In this document: positions 56,003 through 64,000 of the stretch, piece after piece
How the letters are laid out: each line of letters opens with the position of its first letter
How positions within the stretch are numbered: position 1 is the first letter of the stretch
DNA from: Xanthobacter aminoxidans
GTDB lineage: Bacteria; Pseudomonadota; Alphaproteobacteria; Rhizobiales; Xanthobacteraceae
Length of the DNA: 64,000 nt
NCBI RefSeq assembly: GCF_023571765.1
Contig: NZ_JAMJXC010000014.1
Span: forward strand, 62,001 to 126,000
Direction: 5' to 3'
Program-made: the position numbers and the translations under genes
Notes under the pieces: generated by a model
What the model was told of the DNA's origin: nothing
Seen by the model: the letters and a program-made list of their open reading frames with translations, nothing else
The model's database searches: none

Positions 56003-56320
56003 CTCGGTGACATGGCTTCCGTCGCCGCAAATTATGGTCTAAGGAAGCCCATCAGCGCCAAGGGCCCGGGAAATTGCGCAGGTGTGACATCCGTGAGGTG
56101 TGACATCCGCGCCGCGTCCCGCCCGCGCGCAAGTCTGGGAGCAGGCCCCGGCCAAGCTCGTACCTTTCTGGGGCGCGTGACCCGCGGCCCTTTTTTTGCG
56201 CCCGGCGGGCGCTAGGAAGGGGCGGGCGCTGCGACGGGGCGGCTCCTGATGGAAACGGATCCCGTTGTCTTCGCCGGCTCAGCGGCGCGGGTGGCGGCGG
56301 TCGAGAGCTCAAAGACGGAT
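56003..56320. other. 318 bp gap between gtrA and carB
   Basis: Holds a 13 bp direct repeat GGTGTGACATCCG at 56081-56093 and 56097-56109, a T run next to a GCGCCCGGCGGGCGC palindrome at about 56190-56212, and an unconserved in-frame extension of carB. Presumably carries both promoters. No gene seen. Confidence 0.6.
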
Positions 56321-59695
<3,375 letters not shown>

Positions 59696-59716
59696 TCCCG
59701 CAAGGGAACACCAGAA

Positions 59717-59878
59717 CGCGCAGGCTGCGGGAGCCTGCGCGCAGTCGTCGCGGCCGTCCGGCGTCTCAAGGCGCGGGGCGGGTGCATCGCCCGGGGGCCG
59801 CAGAGCGCCCGAACCGGGACAGTCGCCGCAGCCGGGGCGCCGAAAGGCACCGCGGGGCGGCTTTCTTTTCGGCGCCGG
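59717..59878 (+). other. Stem-loops between carB and greA
   Basis: A perfect 10 bp stem (CGCGCAGGCT / AGCCTGCGCG, 59717-59741) and a second near-perfect one (CCGGGGCGCCGAAA with TTTCGGCGCCGG, 59832-59878). Neither has a downstream T tract, so partial termination or mRNA processing is as likely as full termination. Confidence 0.5.
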
Positions 59879-59937
59879 CACCACCTGAGGTGGGGCTCCG
59901 GCGCACCGAACCGTTTCAGGAGGTCTGACAAGGACCC

Positions 59938-60411
59938 ATGGAGAAGATTCCGATGACGGCGGGCGGCTTTGTCGCCCTCGAGCAAGAGTTGAAGCAGCGT
60001 CAGCAGGTGGAGCGTCCGCGCATCATCAATGCCATCTCGGAGGCGCGCGCCCATGGCGACCTGTCCGAGAACGCGGAATATCACGCCGCCAAGGAGCAGC
60101 AGTCGCTGAACGAGGGCCGCATCGCCGAGCTGGAGGACAAGATCTCCCGCGCCGAGGTGATCGACGTCTCGAAACTCTCCGGCGACATCGTCAAGTTCGG
60201 CGCCACGGTGACGCTGGTGGACGAGGACACCGAGGAAGAGAAGGTCTGGCAGATCGTCGGCGACAGCGAAGCCGACGCCAAGGCCGGCCGCATCTCCATC
60301 TCTTCGCCAGTGGCCCGCGCGCTCATCGGCAAGAAGAAGGGCGCCTCAGTGGAGGTCGTCACCCCCAAGGGCGCCCGCTCGTTCGAGATCGCGGACGTGC
60401 GCTGGGCCTGA
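59938..60411 (+). CDS. greA: Transcription elongation factor GreA
   Basis: 157 residues, full length: N-terminal coiled coil with the acidic tip ([22 protein letters not shown]) and C-terminal FKBP-like domain ending [10 protein letters not shown]. Rescues backtracked RNA polymerase by stimulating transcript cleavage. Follows carB in the usual rhizobial order. Confidence 0.97.
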   Translation: MEKIPMTAGGFVALEQELKQRQQVERPRIINAISEARAHGDLSENAEYHAAKEQQSLNEGRIAELEDKISRAEVIDVSKLSGDIVKFGATVTLVDEDTEEEKVWQIVGDSEADAKAGRISISSPVARALIGKKKGASVEVVTPKGARSFEIADVRWA

Positions 60412-60442
60412 GCGGGGTTGGGAGTTTCGCGCCGCCCTCGTG

Positions 60443-60608
60443 CCTCGGCCGACTGGAGCGGAGCGGAAGGAGAGCCGTGGCCCAGCGCAACATGTCGCCG
60501 AAGGCGGCTTTATTCCGCGGCCTGGGGGCAATTGCCGGCTTCGCCGACCTTTCCCCTGGACCCCGGATCGGCGCTCCACCTGCGGTGGAGCTTGTCCGGG
60601 GAGCGGCG
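60443..60608. repeat. Dispersed intergenic repeat, copy B (about 165 bp)
   Basis: Inverted relative to copy A at 25477. Shares CTCGGCCGACTGGAGCGGAG, AGCGGAAGGAGAGCCG, CAATTG and CCCCGGATCGGCGCTCCACC blocks in the same order when reverse complemented. Fills most of the greA-lrp gap. Confidence 0.7.
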
Positions 60609-60616
60609 GAGATTCC

Positions 60617-61099
60617 TCACGCCTTCGGCAATCCGGCTTCCAGCGGCACGATCGGCGCGTCCTTGGACTGCTTGAGGGTGAGGGCCGTCTTCACGTTGCG
60701 CACGTTGGGCGCGGCGGTGATGTCCAGAACGAAGGTCTGGAAGGTGCGAAGGTCCGGCGCCACGCACAGCATCAGGAAATCCACGTCGCCCGAGAGCATC
60801 CAGGCGCTGCGTACCAGCGGCCAGCCGGCGATGCGCTCCTGGAAGGCATCAAGGTCGACTTCCGCCTGGCTGATGAGATGCACCATGGCGAAGGCCATGA
60901 GGTCATAGCCGAGCCGCTTCTCGTCCAGCAGCGCGCGGTAGCCCTCGATGATGCCTTCCTCCTCCAGCGCGCGCACGCGCCTGAGGCAGGGCGGGGCGGA
61001 GATGCCGACGCGCCGGGATAATTCCACATTGGTCATGCGACCGTCCCGCTGCAGCTCGTCGAGGATTTTCCAGTCGACAGCATCGAGGCGAACGGTCAA
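60617..61099 (-). CDS. Lrp/AsnC family transcriptional regulator
   Basis: 160 residues: N-terminal helix-turn-helix (LDAVDWKILDELQRDGRMTNVELSRRVGISAPPCLRRVRALEEEG) and C-terminal RAM ligand-binding domain (AMVHLISQ, SGDVDFLMLCVAPD). The start is a TTG at 61099 set by AAGGAG 7 bp upstream; a second TTG at 61120 is less likely. Divergent from trxB; a palindrome in the shared region is the likely operator. Confidence 0.9.
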   Translation of the reverse strand: MTVRLDAVDWKILDELQRDGRMTNVELSRRVGISAPPCLRRVRALEEEGIIEGYRALLDEKRLGYDLMAFAMVHLISQAEVDLDAFQERIAGWPLVRSAWMLSGDVDFLMLCVAPDLRTFQTFVLDITAAPNVRNVKTALTLKQSKDAPIVPLEAGLPKA

Positions 61100-61202
61100 G
61101 GCACGGCTCCTTGGGGGCAAGGCTTGGGGCAGGGTGAGGCGCCGCCGCCGGCGCGGCGGACAGGGGCATTACGTCCGCGCACCTTAGTCTCCGTATGCGG
61201 CA

Positions 61203-61224
61203 ACGCAACGAAATAATATTGCGT
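61203..61224. promoter_or_regulatory. Probable Lrp-type operator between lrp and trxB
   Basis: ACGCAA and TTGCGT flank a 10 bp AT-rich centre (CGAAATAATA). Further GCAAC / GTTGC halves flank it on both sides. An AT-rich core inside GC-rich arms is the usual Lrp/AsnC site design. It lies about 105 bp from the lrp start and 166 bp from trxB. Confidence 0.55.
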
Positions 61225-61389
61225 CGGTTGCGCTGCGAAGGGACAGAAGCTGCCGCCTTGTGGGCGGGGGAGGGAGCCCCTACATTCGGGCATAGCTCAC
61301 GCTGCGGCCATCGGGCGGCCTGCCACACGGCCCGTTCCTTCTCTTGTCGCGGTTTCCAGCCTTTCGAGCTTCTGGTTTTCGAGGACGTC

Positions 61390-62352
61390 ATGACCACCCA
61401 CAGCGCCAAGGTCGTCATCATCGGGTCGGGTCCGGCCGGCTATACCGCGGCCATCTATGCGGCCCGCGCAATGCTGGAGCCGGTCCTGTTCGAGGGCATC
61501 CAGCCCGGCGGCCAGCTCACCATCACCACGGATGTGGAGAATTATCCCGGCTTCGCCGATCCCATCCAGGGCCCCTGGCTGATGGAGCAGATGCGCGCCC
61601 AGGCCGAGCACGTGGGCACGAAGATCATCGCCGACCATGTGAACACGCTCGATCTGTCCAAGCGGCCGTTCCGCCTGGAGACCGAATCGGGCGACACGTG
61701 GCTCGCCGACGTGGTGATCCTCGCCACCGGCGCCCAGGCGCGCTGGCTCGGCCTCGAATCGGAGGCGGCGTTCCGCGGCTTCGGCGTCTCGGCCTGCGCC
61801 ACCTGCGACGGCTTCTTCTATCGCGGCAAGGAAGTCGTGGTGGTGGGCGGCGGCAACACGGCGGTGGAAGAGGCGCTGTTCCTCACCAATTTCGCCTCCA
61901 AGGTCACGCTGGTGCACCGCCGCGATGCGTTCCGCGCCGAGCGCATCCTGCAGGATCGCCTGTTCGCCAATCCCAAGGTGAGCGTGGTGTGGCATTCCGA
62001 GGTGGCCGACGTGGTGGGCGAGAGCGGCGACATCTCCAAGGTCACCGGCGCGCGCCTGCGCGACGTTCGGACCGGAGCCCTCACCGAGCTGCCCGCTGAC
62101 GGCATATTCATCGCCATCGGTCATGCGCCTGCCACAGAGCTGGTCAAAGACCAGTTGAAGCTCAAAGAGAGCGGATACGTGTGGACTGCGCCGGATTCGA
62201 CGGCAACGTCGGTGCCGGGCGTGTTCGCGGCCGGCGATGTGGCCGATGATGTCTATCGCCAGGCGGTCACGGCCGCCGGGCGGGGCTGCATGGCGGCGCT
62301 GGAGGCGGAGCGGTTCCTCGCCCACCACAGCGTGGCGCAGGCGGCGGAGTAG
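61390..62352 (+). CDS. trxB: Thioredoxin reductase
   Basis: 320-residue NADPH/FAD disulfide reductase: IIGSGPAGYTAAIYAARA (FAD), redox site CATC (C136-C139), VVVVGGGNTAVEEALFL (NADPH), and AAGDVADDVYRQAVTAAGRGCMAA at the C-terminus. ATG 61390 is the conserved start. Precedes the lsrB-type regulator, as in many rhizobia. Confidence 0.96.
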   Translation: MTTHSAKVVIIGSGPAGYTAAIYAARAMLEPVLFEGIQPGGQLTITTDVENYPGFADPIQGPWLMEQMRAQAEHVGTKIIADHVNTLDLSKRPFRLETESGDTWLADVVILATGAQARWLGLESEAAFRGFGVSACATCDGFFYRGKEVVVVGGGNTAVEEALFLTNFASKVTLVHRRDAFRAERILQDRLFANPKVSVVWHSEVADVVGESGDISKVTGARLRDVRTGALTELPADGIFIAIGHAPATELVKDQLKLKESGYVWTAPDSTATSVPGVFAAGDVADDVYRQAVTAAGRGCMAALEAERFLAHHSVAQAAE

Positions 62353-62404
62353 ATCACCCGGGCGCGGCAGCCGCCCGGCACGGATCTAAATGGGTTCAAG
62401 GAAG

Positions 62405-62431
62405 GCCGCGGGGCTGGGGAGCCCGCGGCTT
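62405..62431 (+). terminator. Stem-loop between trxB and the LysR gene
   Basis: GCCGCGGG / CCCGCGGC with a 9 nt loop, followed by TTCTC. Short T tail, so partial termination is likely; the regulator may be partly cotranscribed with trxB. Confidence 0.5.
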
Positions 62432-62503
62432 CTCCCGAGACAAGCGAAAAACAGCACCACCTCGCCGGCCGGACGCCGGTGATGCTCAAGGGGCTCGGGC
62501 CGG

Positions 62504-63394
62504 ATGGATTGGGACAAGCTGAAGGTCTTCCACGTCGCCGCGGAGGCGGGCTCCTTTACCCATGCCGGCGAGACGCTGGGGCTCTCCCAGTCGGCGGTGA
62601 GCCGGCAGGTCTCGGCGCTGGAGGCGGAACTGAAGGTTCCGCTGTTCCACCGCCACGCCCGCGGCCTCATCCTCACCGAGCAGGGCGAGCTGCTCTACCG
62701 CACCGCCCATGAGGTGTTCCTCAAGCTGGAATCGGCGCGCGCCCAGCTCACCGACAGCCGCGAGAAGCCCAACGGCGACCTGCGCGTCACCACCACCATG
62801 GGCCTCGGCACCCACTGGCTCACCGCGCGGGTGGGCGAGTTCGTGGAGCTGTTCCCGGACATCCGCATCCAGCTCATCCTCACCGACGAGGAGCTGGACC
62901 TTGCCATGCGCGAGGCGGATGTCGCCATCCGCATGCGCCAGCCGGTGCAGCCGGACCTGGTGCAGCGCAAGCTCTTCACCGTGCATTTCCACGCCTATGC
63001 CTCGGCCGACTATCTCAAGCGGCATGGCCATCCGCGCACGCTGGACGAGCTGGACAAGCACCGCATCCTGCTGCTCGGCGGGCCGATCCCCTCCTATTTC
63101 CAGGGGCTGAACTGGCTGGAGCATGCCGGTCGCGACGGCTCCACCCCGCGCATTCCCGCCTTCGAGGTCAACAATGTGCTTGGCCTCAAGCGGGCGGTGG
63201 AGCGGGGCGTGGGCATCGGCACCCTGCCGGACTATCTCTCGGACGATTCGACCTCGCTGGTGCAGCTCTTCACCGATCGCGAAACGCCCAAGCTGGAGGC
63301 ATACTTCACATATGCTCAGGAAATGCGCTCGGTGGCCCGGATTCAGGTCTTCCGCGACTTCCTGATTTCCAAGGCGCAGCGCTGGAATTACTGA
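62504..63394 (+). CDS. lsrB: LysR family regulator, LsrB/VtlR type
   Basis: 296 residues: N-terminal winged HTH (DWDKLKVFHVAAEAGSFTHAGETLGLSQSAVSRQVSALEAEL) and a C-terminal substrate-binding fold. Position next to trxB and sequence type match LsrB of Sinorhizobium/Agrobacterium and VtlR of Brucella, regulators of redox balance, envelope traits and small RNAs. One should look for redox Cys; none is visible in this protein, which sets it apart from Cys-bearing LsrB forms. Confidence 0.87.
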   Translation: MDWDKLKVFHVAAEAGSFTHAGETLGLSQSAVSRQVSALEAELKVPLFHRHARGLILTEQGELLYRTAHEVFLKLESARAQLTDSREKPNGDLRVTTTMGLGTHWLTARVGEFVELFPDIRIQLILTDEELDLAMREADVAIRMRQPVQPDLVQRKLFTVHFHAYASADYLKRHGHPRTLDELDKHRILLLGGPIPSYFQGLNWLEHAGRDGSTPRIPAFEVNNVLGLKRAVERGVGIGTLPDYLSDDSTSLVQLFTDRETPKLEAYFTYAQEMRSVARIQVFRDFLISKAQRWNY

Positions 63395-63495
63395 TTTATG
63401 ACGTTCGATGGTGTCTTGGTAGGGCGGGCATTGCCTAGCCAAGCGCTGGGCACATGCCTGATATGCGGTCAGTATACATTGCATTCTGCCTATTC

Positions 63496-63620
63496 AGGGA
63501 GCATCTTTCCCTTGCGCTGATTGCACCTTGTGCGGTGCATCAGCTGTTCCCCTCTGGAAGGTTCGCTGCTCTGCAGCGATACTTGCCGGGTCCCCTCCAG
63601 GACCCGGCATTTTTCTTTTG
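63496..63620 (+). ncRNA. Candidate AbcR-family small RNA downstream of lsrB
   Basis: Within the 317 bp gap after lsrB there are successive stem-loops: a small one at 63496-63512, a strong one at 63516-63544 (GCTGA..TGCACC / GGTGCA..TCAGC), CGCTGC-TCT-GCAGCG at 63564-63578, and a rho-independent terminator at 63585-63620. Pyrimidine-rich stretches TTTCCCTT, TTCCCCTCT and the CCTCC terminator loop could pair with Shine-Dalgarno sequences, as in AbcR. AbcR genes lie beside lsrB in rhizobia, as I recall. The 5' end is not fixed. Confidence 0.62.
63585..63620 (+). terminator. Rho-independent terminator of the candidate small RNA
   Basis: Perfect 9 bp stem (GCCGGGTCC / GGACCCGGC), 6 nt loop CCTCCA, then ATTTTTCTTTT: the clearest terminator in the window. 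Confidence 0.92.
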
Positions 63621-63711
63621 GGCGGTTCATTTTTGAGGGTGCCGCAGCGGCTCTTTTCCCCCAATGTCGGTTGCCGGCCTCAAGGCCGGGGCAACTGGAC
63701 CGGGGTGTGTC

Positions 63712-64000
63712 ATGGCACTTCTCAAGCGTGGGCTCGCGGGCGAGCCGGTGAAGATCCTTCAGGCCAAGCTCGGGGTGACTGCGGACGGCCAGTTCGGCCC
63801 CGGCACCGAGGCGGCCCTCAAGGCCTACCAGACCCAGCACGGCCTTTCGGCGGACGGCATCGCCGGCCCGGACACCTTCACGGCGCTCGGCCTGCCGGAG
63901 CTGGTGCTGCTCACCGTGGGCACCAACGGCGAGGCGGTGAAGAAGCTGCAGACGGCGCTGGGCATTCCCGCCGACGGCGCCTTCGGCCCCGCCACCGCCA
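63712..64000 (+). CDS. Peptidoglycan-binding domain protein (N-terminal part)
   Basis: Runs off the window after 96 codons. Starts MALLKRGLAGEPVKILQAKLG, with two consecutive peptidoglycan-binding type 1 repeats (VKILQAKLGVTADGQFGPGTEAALKAYQ; VKKLQTALGIPADGAFGPATA). No signal peptide is visible at this start. What lies downstream (hydrolase or LysM) cannot be told. Confidence 0.85.
   Translation, partial: MALLKRGLAGEPVKILQAKLGVTADGQFGPGTEAALKAYQTQHGLSADGIAGPDTFTALGLPELVLLTVGTNGEAVKKLQTALGIPADGAFGPATA

Noticed and set aside
56190-56212. T run beside a GCGCCC/GGGCGC palindrome as a terminator
   Set aside because: The T run precedes the hairpin on the plus strand and becomes an A run after it on the minus strand, so it suits neither direction.

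Overview
The window is about 64 kb of GC-rich bacterial chromosome, densely coded, with strong purine-rich ribosome binding sites and many GTG or TTG starts. Protein families and gene order point to an alphaproteobacterium of the order Hyphomicrobiales, probably Xanthobacteraceae (Xanthobacter, Ancylobacter or Azorhizobium type). Pointers are the ccoP-ccoGHIS respiratory block, a long tandem-domain Dcd, DUF992 and DUF1236 secreted proteins, metZ behind a SAM-II riboswitch, and the greA / lrp / trxB / lsrB order. Genus is an inference, and no rRNA or tRNA gene was found.

Layout. 1-6.4 kb: end of the cbb3 oxidase structural operon (ccoP), then ccoG-ccoH-ccoI-ccoS and a CcoA-like copper importer; this is the assembly and copper-supply machine of the high-affinity oxidase. 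6.4-16 kb: SDR dehydrogenase, TrkH, ApaG, metZ with its riboswitch, dcd, a FUSC exporter, a GST and zapE. 17-31 kb: WYL/TerB protein, an orphan Fe-S oxidoreductase subunit, CcdA plus a thioredoxin, Maf and YacG, an aldehyde dehydrogenase and an omega-aminotransferase that together suit polyamine or beta-alanine catabolism, tpm, rlmJ. 31-44 kb: secreted RNase T2 with a secreted partner, a PLP decarboxylase, msrP, three DUF992 proteins in a row, an aspartate aminotransferase, a GST, a PQQ-type sugar dehydrogenase and an 8-oxoguanine-deaminase-like amidohydrolase.

44.7-49.4 kb: uvrB, followed tail to tail with no spacer by a strikingly AT-rich 618-residue NACHT-type STAND NTPase. This is the only clearly foreign gene in the window and the best candidate for an unusual system, most likely an anti-phage or immune sensor. 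49.4-56 kb: small secreted or repeat proteins, DUF2478, an MFS carrier with a His-rich loop, a methyltransferase and GtrA. 56-64 kb: carB, greA, an Lrp-type regulator divergent from trxB, an LsrB/VtlR-type LysR regulator, and downstream of it a structured, terminator-ended RNA that looks like an AbcR-family small RNA. The window ends inside a peptidoglycan-binding-domain gene.

Non-coding structure is rich: a SAM-II riboswitch, an ArsR-type (ATTC-N8-GAAT) palindrome ahead of ccoG, a likely Lrp operator ahead of trxB, a 35-37 bp repeat family in tandem (55.2 kb) and dispersed (38.3 and 43.2 kb), a roughly 165 bp intergenic repeat in two inverted copies (25.5 and 60.5 kb), and a 30 bp-arm inverted repeat at 33.6 kb. 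No CRISPR array, insertion sequence, integrase or attachment site was seen.
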